From Methanobrevibacter sp. (GTDB taxonomy: Archaea; Methanobacteriota; Methanobacteria; Methanobacteriales; Methanobacteriaceae), in the NCBI GenBank assembly GCA_021442885.1, contig JABUVA010000050.1, positions 3,786-11,344 of the forward strand: a DNA stretch of 7,559 nucleotides. The letters run 5' to 3'. Positions 1-5,034 of this stretch are shown one piece after another. Below the pieces are notes generated by a model that made no database searches, was not told where the DNA came from, and was given only the letters and a program-made list of their open reading frames with translations. The position numbers were made by a program, and so were the translations under genes. How positions within the stretch are numbered: the stretch's first letter is position 1; every line of letters begins with the position of its first letter.

Positions 1-144
1 ACCAATCCTACATTTTGTAATTTATGTGGTGCTTGTGTTCCAGCATGTCCGCAACATATTAGGCACATTAATAGAACTTCCATGAAATTAACTAATATTA
101 ATTCTAAAGCATGGAAAGAAATTTTAAACAAAATTATAGATTAA
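1..144 (+). CDS. 4Fe-4S ferredoxin-type protein, C-terminal fragment
   Basis: The open frame runs in from the left edge and ends at TAA 142-144, so only the last 47 residues are visible. They contain the ferredoxin signature C-N-L-C-G-A-C-V-P-A-C-P (residues 6-17 of the fragment), i.e. CX2CX2CX3CP, which ligates [4Fe-4S] clusters. In two-cluster ferredoxins the first three cysteines bind one cluster and the fourth, followed by proline, binds the other, so a second cysteine motif probably lies upstream outside the window. The tail after the motif is basic and has no further domain. The protein would serve in electron transfer, alone or as a domain of a larger oxidoreductase. The parent enzyme cannot be named from this fragment. 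The gene converges on the pilin operon, and a T8 run follows the stop. Confidence 0.85.
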   Translation, partial: TNPTFCNLCGACVPACPQHIRHINRTSMKLTNINSKAWKEILNKIID

Positions 145-146
145 TC

Positions 147-187
147 TTTTTTTTAAAAAAATTAAAAATGAGGAGTTTTCTCCTCTA
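147..187. terminator. Bidirectional terminator between ferredoxin gene and pilin operon
   Basis: A perfect 6-bp inverted repeat with a 4-nt loop, GAGGAG-TTTT-CTCCTC, lies at 170-185. Its right arm ends in the first base of the minus-strand stop codon (185-187). Read on the minus strand the hairpin is followed by ATTTTTAATTTTTTT, a strong U-tract that would end the pilin transcript. On the plus strand a T8 run (147-154) directly follows the ferredoxin stop and precedes the hairpin. Archaeal termination depends mainly on U-tracts, so both directions are plausible. Confidence 0.7.
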
Positions 188-352
188 AATTTTATTTATT
201 ACATAATCTCTTTCTTTTGTTAGTGTTTTATTCATACTATCTTGAGTAGTTTGACTAATATGGGATATGTAATTTCCCACTACTAATATGATTATTAATA
301 GCCCACCAATTATTAATATTAATTCTGCACTACTTTGACCACTTTCATCCAT
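185..352 (-). CDS. Second class III signal peptide pilin-like protein, 55 aa
   Basis: This short gene is read from ATG 352-350 to TAG 187-185. The product starts MDESGQSSAELILIIGG, followed by a hydrophobic stretch to about residue 26 (LLIIILVV) and a hydrophilic tail ending in KERDYVINKI. Q6-S-S-A-E10 matches the archaeal class III signal (Q then E at +5 of the mature protein), so cleavage between G5 and Q6 by an EppA-type prepilin peptidase and assembly into a pilus-like fibre are expected. ATG directly abuts the TGA of the upstream pilin, in the same frame. A degenerate ribosome binding site GGCGA (361-357) lies 4 nt before the ATG, the same spacing as the perfect GGTGA sites of neighbouring genes, which supports this start. 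Oddities are the five-residue leader with no Lys or Arg, and the very small mature size of about 50 residues. It could be a minor pilin. Confidence 0.8.
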   Translation of the reverse strand: MDESGQSSAELILIIGGLLIIILVVGNYISHISQTTQDSMNKTLTKERDYVINKI

Positions 353-565
353 TCATTCGCCCCATTTGGTACGATTGTTATCAACTGATGTTCTTACGTC
401 TTGTATGTCGTCACCTGCAGTTATTGTTACTTCACTTTTTGTCATGTAATGTCTATAAATTAATAGAGCAAAAATAGCTATTACTATTACTCCTCCAAAA
501 AGCAAAATGTATTCTGCAGCACCTTGTCCGGAGTTATCCATATTAATTTTTTTTAAAATATTCAT
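353..565 (-). CDS. Class III signal peptide pilin-like protein (DUF361-type), 70 aa
   Basis: The N-terminus is [25 protein letters not shown]: a short basic leader, a cleavage site G13/Q14, and Q14-G-A-A-E18-Y, the class III (QxxxE) signature of archaeal pilins processed by EppA. A hydrophobic helix (about residues 19-36) is the expected pilus-core and membrane segment. It is followed by a short hydrophilic domain (about 37-70). The mature protein of about 57 residues is typical of these small pilins, which form surface fibres for adhesion. ATG 565-563 is preceded by GGTGA (574-570) with a 4-nt spacer, so the start is well supported. M9 is a possible internal start but has no such site. The gene leads a two-gene operon with the second pilin. 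No peptidase, secretion ATPase or platform gene is in the window, so assembly machinery must be elsewhere. Confidence 0.9.
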   Translation of the reverse strand: MNILKKINMDNSGQGAAEYILLFGGVIVIAIFALLIYRHYMTKSEVTITAGDDIQDVRTSVDNNRTKWGE

Positions 566-756
566 ATTTTCACCAGTAGTAATACTTATATTTTATATTA
601 TATTAATATTACTATTTTTTAAAAAAGTATTACTTATTTTTGAAAACAATTGCAATAATTGGGGTAAATTATATTAAAAAACATATATATTTATTAATAC
701 CATTCTATATAGTTTAAAATGAACATAACTTATAAGTTATTACAGATGGTGAGAAT
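566..756. promoter_or_regulatory. Divergent control region, pilin operon / membrane protein operon
   Basis: This 191-bp, extremely A+T-rich gap separates divergent operons and I see no gene in it. On the pilin side, TATA-like sequence occurs on the minus strand around 590-610 (for example TATAAAAT at 597-590), but its exact pairing with a start site is unclear. On that side TATTACT occurs at 607-613 and 628-634 (21 bp apart) and its complement AGTAATA at 578-584; the outer two are part of a perfect 10-bp inverted repeat (578-587 with 625-634). On the right side CTATATAG (705-712) is a candidate TATA element, with transcription then expected near 734, inside the 725-740 palindrome. Confidence 0.5.
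725..740. promoter_or_regulatory. Perfect 16-bp palindrome, candidate operator
   Basis: ATAACTTATAAGTTAT is a perfect uninterrupted palindrome ending 7 bases before the GGTGA ribosome binding site of the next gene. With the TATA-like CTATATAG at 705-712, the predicted transcription start (about 25 bp downstream) falls inside it. That position suits a repressor operator. It has no loop, so it is more likely a dimer binding site on DNA than an RNA hairpin. In such A+T-rich DNA a palindrome of this length is not rare genome-wide, so position is the main argument. Confidence 0.4.
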
Positions 757-1902
757 GTGGGAAGAACAGGAAAATTAATACTTGGTTTAATATTTTTCAT
801 TATTGGTGTGTTCATTGCATATGAATCATATGCCAATAATCTTATTGATCTTATATTAGTATTAGGAATTATTATTACATTTATAGGAATTGTATTTATT
901 GTTATGTATCTAATAGACTCTTCAGCAGATCAAACTCGTGCTTTATTTAAAGAATATATAGAAAAAAAATCTAATTTAAATCTCTCTGAACTTAATATTT
1001 CAGGTCAGAAATCTGAAGATTCTCAGGAAATAAATAGGCCTTTAAAGATTAGAAAAGAGTTTAATGATTATGATGATGAATATTATGAAGAAGATATGAT
1101 TTATGTTCAACATGATGATGAAGTAGAAGAAAGAGATCATAGTACTATATTAAAACCAAGAAAAATTGAAGAGGAAACTAACTTTGGAGATAGTCTTGAA
1201 TTTACTCCAAATTATGATAAACCAATTAAGATTACTAGAACTCCTAAAAAACGGAAAAAAAGCTTTTTTGATGATGAATTTCCTCCATTTGAAGTAGTTG
1301 AAGATAAATCAGATAGTATTAAACAGGCACTTTCTGAAGAGCCTAAAGATATTACTCCTAATTTGAATCCACCTAAGGAACAACCTTCTAAAGACATAAA
1401 AATTGATATTAATAATCCTGAGTCATTACCTATTCCTAAAATGTTAAATAGTTGTATTATAGCTAATAATGAAGTTATTACTACAGATGTAGCTTTTGAA
1501 AAATTAGCAGAAAATATTAAAAAAGAAGTTATGTTAGAAATCCCATCTTTAAATGATTTATCTGATAGATTATTATCTCACATTCCTACAAGTTATTCAA
1601 GAGTTATTATTGAAGATTTTGATGTTTCAGATATGGCTTATATGATTCTTATTGTATCACTTATTAAACAAGGTGTAAGAATTAAAACACTATCTAATGT
1701 AAATACAATTAATTTTATTGTTGATGATTCTTCTGCAATGATTCTTTCTAATGGAAGAAAAACTAATGATTTAGAATATGGTGCTATTTATAATGATAGA
1801 AGTGCTTTATCTGAAATTAGAGCATCATTTGAAAAATCATGGCTTTTAGCTAATGATCTTGACCAAGATACAGTTTTAAAATTTATGGAAGTGGAGGCAT
1901 AA
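757..1902 (+). CDS. Two-helix membrane protein with charged linker and C-terminal PLD-like (HKD-less) domain, 381 aa
   Basis: I do not recognise a named family over the full length. Two hydrophobic helices (about residues 6-24 and 29-53) anchor the N-terminus. A low-complexity charged linker follows (about 60-228), with a very acidic stretch (102-128) and a basic patch near 163-168 (PKKRKK). The compact C-terminal region (about 230-368) reads RVIIEDFDVSDM, LIKQGVRIKTLSN, FIVDDSSAMILSNGR, EYGAIYNDRSALSEIRASFEKSW. This resembles the phospholipase D-like fold in TrmB-type regulators and related archaeal proteins (strand, helix, 'xxVDxxxAxIL', then ExxFExxW). No HxK...D catalytic motif is present, so a binding or sensor role is inferred. 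The GTG start is chosen because GGTGA (748-752) lies 4 nt upstream and an in-frame stop lies at 733-735. Four bases separate its stop from the UPF0173 hydrolase gene, so they are almost certainly cotranscribed. Confidence 0.85.
   Translation: MGRTGKLILGLIFFIIGVFIAYESYANNLIDLILVLGIIITFIGIVFIVMYLIDSSADQTRALFKEYIEKKSNLNLSELNISGQKSEDSQEINRPLKIRKEFNDYDDEYYEEDMIYVQHDDEVEERDHSTILKPRKIEEETNFGDSLEFTPNYDKPIKITRTPKKRKKSFFDDEFPPFEVVEDKSDSIKQALSEEPKDITPNLNPPKEQPSKDIKIDINNPESLPIPKMLNSCIIANNEVITTDVAFEKLAENIKKEVMLEIPSLNDLSDRLLSHIPTSYSRVIIEDFDVSDMAYMILIVSLIKQGVRIKTLSNVNTINFIVDDSSAMILSNGRKTNDLEYGAIYNDRSALSEIRASFEKSWLLANDLDQDTVLKFMEVEA
1893..1897 (+). promoter_or_regulatory. Ribosome binding site inside the 3' end of the upstream gene
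   Basis: GGAGG overlaps the last sense codons of the membrane protein gene and lies 9 nt before the ATG at 1907. It fixes the hydrolase start and indicates translational coupling. Confidence 0.7.
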
Positions 1903-1906
1903 TAAA

Positions 1907-2623
1907 ATGGAATTAAGGTGGTTAGGCCATTCTGCATTTGAAATAATAAGTGATGAGAATGTAAAAATTTTGATTGATCCGTTTATAAGTAATAATCCCT
2001 CATGTTCGGTTCCTGTTGAAGAGTTAAATCCTGATATAATATTAGTAACTCATGGACATGCAGATCATTTTGGTGATGCATTAGAAATTGCTAATACTAC
2101 TCATTCACCAGTATCAGCAATTCACGAAATATCATTATTCTTATCAAAACAAGGAATTAACACTATTGGTGTAAATATTGGAGGTTCTTTTGTTTTTAAA
2201 GGAATTAAGTTTACAATGTTAGATGCTAAACATTCTAGTGATTTAGATATTGTTGAAGAAACAGTACCTGGTGGTTCTGCAGCAAGTTTTCTAATAACAT
2301 TAGAAGATGGAACTAAAATATTCCATGCAGGAGATACAGGCTTATTTGGAGATATGAAAACAATAATTGGTGAGATATATAAACCTGATATTGTATTAGT
2401 CCCAATTGGAGATAAATTTACTATGGGTCCATTTGAGGCAGCTCTTGCAACTAGGTGGTTTGATCCAAAAGTAGCTATTCCAATGCATTATAATACTTTT
2501 CCACCAATTGAACAAGATCCTTCTGTATATTCAAACTTTGTAAATCAACTTAATCCAAATATTGATGTTGTTATTTTAAATCCTGGAGAATATTTTGAAT
2601 ATGAAGGAGAAAAAGAAGAATAA
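1907..2623 (+). CDS. UPF0173 family metal-dependent hydrolase (metallo-beta-lactamase fold), 238 aa
   Basis: The start MELRWLGHSAFEI and ILIDPFISNNP are typical of the UPF0173 (YtkL-like) family. The metal-binding motif T-H49-G-H51-A-D53-H54 is the MBL-fold HxHxDH. Further expected ligands are H109 in DAKHSS, D143 in FHAGDTGLFGD, and H194 in AIPMHYNTFPP. All are present, so a dinuclear metal hydrolase (usually Zn) with an intact active site is expected. The length matches the family (about 225-240). No signal peptide is visible, so it should be cytosolic. The physiological substrate is unknown; there is no beta-CASP domain and no RNase Z exosite, so RNA processing is not implied. It is the second gene of an operon with the PLD-like membrane protein, which may localise or control it. 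Its 3' end converges on rqcH with a 6-bp gap. Confidence 0.92.
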   Translation: MELRWLGHSAFEIISDENVKILIDPFISNNPSCSVPVEELNPDIILVTHGHADHFGDALEIANTTHSPVSAIHEISLFLSKQGINTIGVNIGGSFVFKGIKFTMLDAKHSSDLDIVEETVPGGSAASFLITLEDGTKIFHAGDTGLFGDMKTIIGEIYKPDIVLVPIGDKFTMGPFEAALATRWFDPKVAIPMHYNTFPPIEQDPSVYSNFVNQLNPNIDVVILNPGEYFEYEGEKEE

Positions 2624-2645
2624 TTTCTTCTATTTTTTATTTTTA
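2614..2645. terminator. Shared hairpin terminator across two convergent stop codons
   Basis: A 7-bp perfect inverted repeat, AGAAGAA (2614-2620) and TTCTTCT (2625-2631), has the loop TAAT. The hydrolase stop TAA (2621-2623) is in the loop and the rqcH stop (2632-2630) lies at the end of the right arm. On the plus strand the stem is followed by ATTTTTTATTTTTATC; on the minus strand by TTTTCTCC. It could therefore serve as a terminator in both directions, more strongly on the plus strand. Confidence 0.6.
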
Positions 2646-4636
2646 TCCAAATATCTTTTTCTTTGATGATATTCCTCATCAATGTCACATTTTCCAGCAG
2701 GTAGTACTCTAACAATATCATCTAAGTTTAATAATTCATCTTCGTTAATTTTATGTAGAATTTTTTTAGCTATTGCTTCTTTTTTTGTATATCCTGGTTT
2801 TAAGACAATGTAGTTATTAGAGTGTGCTTCAAGTGATTCTACTGGTCCTGCCATTATTCGTTTTCCTTCATAGTCTACAATTCCAACAGCTATTTGGACT
2901 TTTGCACTTCTAACATAATTCCTATTTCCACGTATTATAAATGATCCTTTTGCTACAAATTCTCCTGACTCGGGGGTTTTTGAAACTTGGTCTGGATGAA
3001 CCCAATAAACATCTTGTGTAGAGAAACCTTTCGACCAAGCAGATGAAAATGTTGCAGCAAAACTTGCTGATTGTTGAAGGGTATTTTCATTTAATTCATC
3101 ACCTTCAAGTTTAACAACGATTGAACTTGCACCATGTATATCTGCATGCATATAAATATCATTATTATCCAAATATTTCTTAACAACATCTTCATTTGTA
3201 TTAGCGTCACGACCACCAATGACTAAAATGTTATCTGGAGTAATAAACCAACGAAGTTTTTCAAACCATTTAAGATTTTTCTTAACTCTTTTTTTAGGAT
3301 ACATTACTTTTTCCATTTCAATATCCTTTTTAGCTTTAATTTTTTTAAGCTGTTTTTTGGTATTTTCAATAGCTATTAATGCTCCTTTTATTTTCTTTTT
3401 AGCTTTTTTAGCTTTCTCATAATAAACTTCAGCATTTTCAGGAACTTTTAGATGAGGGTCTATGTTTATTTTAACATTATTTATGTCTAAAGTTAGATTT
3501 CCAAGTTTATCAATACTTTCATAAATTTCAGCTCCATCAATTCCATCTTTTTTAGCTTTTTTCAAAGTTTTTCCAATTTCTTTAAAAGAGTAGTCATTAT
3601 TCCTAGCATTGTTAACAACATTCATCATATTTTCAATTGCACCATAGTTAGAATAAATTATCTCTCCTTTATTTTGGCAAGTTTCAATTGTATCCTCAAA
3701 ATTAGCTAGTGTTTCTTCTTGTAACTTTAATCTTTTTTCATACTTGCCTACCTTTTTATTCCAGGCAGCTTCTTTATAATCTTTAAGCCCAGTATTAATT
3801 TTTTTAGAATAAAATTCATCACAAGCTTCATTAAAGCTATTAAAGTATTCTTTACTACAACTAGTGTATTGATCTAAATTTAAGGGAACAACATTTTCTT
3901 TTTTATCACATTTAACAATTTGCGGTTTAAAATTATCATTTTTTAAATCTTCAAAGATGGTTAACAAACTATTATAAAGCTTTTCAACATCATTTTCAGT
4001 TAAACTACTTGCTTCTTTATTTTTATCAATGTCTTTAGCTCTTAATATTATTTCTTCAGCATATAAACTACCTAATCCACTTCTAGCTAAACTTCTAACA
4101 ACATCACTATCTGATTCTTTAAGTAAATTTTTTAAATCATCTAATGTTGCACTTACAGGATTTATTCCTCTTTCAGGAGGAAATGTATATTCCTGTTTTG
4201 AACTTATATCTCTTGAACTTGATTTTTTTCTTTTAAGTGGTAAAATGATATTATCTTCTTCATCTAAAAGAATGATGTTTCCTTTATCAAATAATTCAAC
4301 AATTATTGTGTAATATTGTTCTTTTTTAACTTTTATCTCAACAACCCGGTCAAAATTATGTTGTTTTACACTAACTACATTAGCTCCTTTTATTCTTTTT
4401 CTTAAAAGCATAGGAAATGTTGGTGGTTGAGTTGGATTTTCTAAAGGATATTGGCTTGTGTGCATACGAACTCCACATTGCATTACCACATCTACACGTC
4501 CAGTTCCAGGAACATGGAATCTAATAACGATTGTATCATCCATTGGTTGAAATGATTTATCAACACGAGCATTCTCTAGTAAATCATTCAATTCATCCGT
4601 TATTGTGTAAATATCAACATTTGACATTGTTTTCAT
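2630..4636 (-). CDS. rqcH: RqcH / NFACT family ribosome-associated quality control protein, 668 aa
   Basis: This is the archaeal homologue of bacterial RqcH and eukaryotic Rqc2/NEMF, which binds split 50S subunits carrying stalled peptidyl-tRNA and directs template-free C-terminal tailing (alanine in bacteria). Domain order is complete: NFACT-N (about 1-155); a helix-hairpin-helix region (about 160-205, LARSGLGSLYAEEIILRA); long coiled-coil arms (about 285-445, rich in Lys/Glu); NFACT-R (about 455-580) with the hallmark HADIHGASSIVVK at 497-509; and a C-terminal tail with GYTKKEAIAKKI. The Asp-Arg pair needed for tRNA engagement in the family (D97/R98 in Bacillus subtilis RqcH) corresponds here to D96-R97 in NFDRVVEIKV. 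GGTGA (4645-4641) is 4 nt before ATG 4636-4634, favouring this start over M4. It is divergent from the EMC6-like gene and convergent with the hydrolase. Older names are FbpA-like or fibronectin-binding; those reflect bacterial homologues and are misleading here. Confidence 0.95.
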   Translation of the reverse strand: MKTMSNVDIYTITDELNDLLENARVDKSFQPMDDTIVIRFHVPGTGRVDVVMQCGVRMHTSQYPLENPTQPPTFPMLLRKRIKGANVVSVKQHNFDRVVEIKVKKEQYYTIIVELFDKGNIILLDEEDNIILPLKRKKSSSRDISSKQEYTFPPERGINPVSATLDDLKNLLKESDSDVVRSLARSGLGSLYAEEIILRAKDIDKNKEASSLTENDVEKLYNSLLTIFEDLKNDNFKPQIVKCDKKENVVPLNLDQYTSCSKEYFNSFNEACDEFYSKKINTGLKDYKEAAWNKKVGKYEKRLKLQEETLANFEDTIETCQNKGEIIYSNYGAIENMMNVVNNARNNDYSFKEIGKTLKKAKKDGIDGAEIYESIDKLGNLTLDINNVKINIDPHLKVPENAEVYYEKAKKAKKKIKGALIAIENTKKQLKKIKAKKDIEMEKVMYPKKRVKKNLKWFEKLRWFITPDNILVIGGRDANTNEDVVKKYLDNNDIYMHADIHGASSIVVKLEGDELNENTLQQSASFAATFSSAWSKGFSTQDVYWVHPDQVSKTPESGEFVAKGSFIIRGNRNYVRSAKVQIAVGIVDYEGKRIMAGPVESLEAHSNNYIVLKPGYTKKEAIAKKILHKINEDELLNLDDIVRVLPAGKCDIDEEYHQRKRYLDKNKK

Positions 4637-4733
4637 TATTTCACCATTTTATTTTTAATACGATATTTTATATATTATGATTTAGATAATATTTATAGTA
4701 TATTTTATATTTAATTAATTTTGGAGGATTCTA
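4637..4733. promoter_or_regulatory. Divergent promoter region, rqcH / EMC6-like gene
   Basis: The 97-bp gap holds start signals for both genes. On the minus strand, TATAAATA near 4697-4690 would place the rqcH transcription start about 25 bp on, near 4668, leaving a leader of about 30 nt that includes GGTGA (4645-4641). On the plus strand, TTTATATATT (4667-4676) would place a start near 4698, and GGAGG (4723-4727) lies 6 nt before ATG 4734. The two predicted promoters interleave within about 35 bp, so occupancy of one may hinder the other. The positions are pattern-based only. Confidence 0.5.
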
Positions 4734-5015
4734 ATGGATACTACTATTAAAGTAACTACTATTCACATAATTTTTGGTATTTTGTCAGCATTTGTTTCAT
4801 TAGCAATTACTATTGGTTGGTTAGGCTTTAAAAATGATGTCCTTGCAGCAATATTGCCATTTATTATTCTTTATCTAGTTGGTCAGTTATGTCAAAGAAT
4901 ATTTGGTGATGAAGTTAGTGGATTTTCTCAATGGTTATGGGATGGAATTGCACCATTTTATTTCACCTGGTTGATTGCATTCATAATTTTATTTAACTAT
5001 TCAGCATTACTTTAA
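4734..5015 (+). CDS. Small three-helix membrane protein, EMC6-like, 93 aa
   Basis: Three hydrophobic segments are evident: about 9-30 (TIHIIFGILSAFVSLAITIGWL), 35-53, and 71-89 (GIAPFYFTWLIAFIILFNY). The conserved-looking loop GDEVSGFSQWLWDGIAPFYFTWL joins helices 2 and 3. Size, topology and the TIHxxxG start fit the small archaeal EMC6-like membrane proteins found across Methanobacteriales. EMC6 is a core subunit of the eukaryotic ER membrane protein complex, an insertase belonging to the Oxa1/YidC-related group of machines. Family placement is from memory of annotation patterns and is not certain; another small archaeal membrane DUF is the alternative. The start is fixed by GGAGG (4723-4727), 6 nt upstream. 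It is monocistronic, divergent from rqcH and convergent with DUF2070. If EMC6-like, a role in membrane protein insertion is inferred. Confidence 0.8.
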   Translation: MDTTIKVTTIHIIFGILSAFVSLAITIGWLGFKNDVLAAILPFIILYLVGQLCQRIFGDEVSGFSQWLWDGIAPFYFTWLIAFIILFNYSALL

Positions 5016-5032
5016 AAACACTTTTTTTTAAA
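5011..5032. terminator. A+T inverted repeat with T8 run between convergent genes
   Basis: TTTAAAAA (5011-5018) and TTTTTAAA (5025-5032) form a perfect 8-bp inverted repeat with a 6-nt loop. It contains the stop codon of the EMC6-like gene (5013-5015) and a T8 run (5022-5029). The stop of the DUF2070 gene lies 2 bp beyond. Only 19 bp separate the two genes. The T8 run would act as the plus-strand U-tract, and GTTTTTAAAG the minus-strand one. The stem has only A-T pairs, so the T-runs may matter more than the hairpin. Confidence 0.5.
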
Positions 5033-5034
5033 AC

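Noticed and set aside
350..358. TGA between the two pilins read as selenocysteine or routine readthrough to give one fused protein
   Set aside because: Selenocysteine use is known in Methanococcales but not expected in this lineage, no SECIS-like hairpin is evident, and each pilin needs its own free N-terminal leader. The abutting ATG with an SD-like site explains the arrangement more simply.
566..756. Possible tRNA, small RNA or CRISPR in the intergenic gaps
   Set aside because: The gaps at 566-756, 4637-4733 and 6856-7053 show no tRNA-like arms, no G+C-rich islands (a usual mark of structured RNAs in A+T-rich archaea), and no regularly spaced direct repeats.
1212..1397. Minus-strand open frame inside the PLD-like membrane protein gene
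   Set aside because: It lies opposite the charged linker coding region, has no ribosome binding site and yields low-complexity Ser/Leu/Gly-rich protein; a shadow of the real gene.
1907..2623. RNase Z or beta-CASP RNA-processing nuclease
   Set aside because: The HxHxDH core is shared by all MBL enzymes; the length, the N-terminal WLGHSAFEI and DAKHSS motifs fit UPF0173, and beta-CASP or exosite regions are absent.
3219..3422. Hydrophobic plus-strand open frame opposite rqcH
   Set aside because: It is antisense to the Lys-rich coiled-coil region; Lys codons read backwards give Phe/Leu, which explains the false membrane-like character.
4029..4313. Plus-strand open frame opposite the rqcH N-terminal half
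   Set aside because: Antisense shadow with no start signals; the minus-strand protein has full-length family motifs.
2630..4636. Fibronectin-binding adhesin
   Set aside because: The FbpA-like label comes from bacterial homologues. There is no signal peptide or surface anchor, and the full NFACT-N, HhH, coiled-coil and NFACT-R layout marks a ribosome-associated protein.
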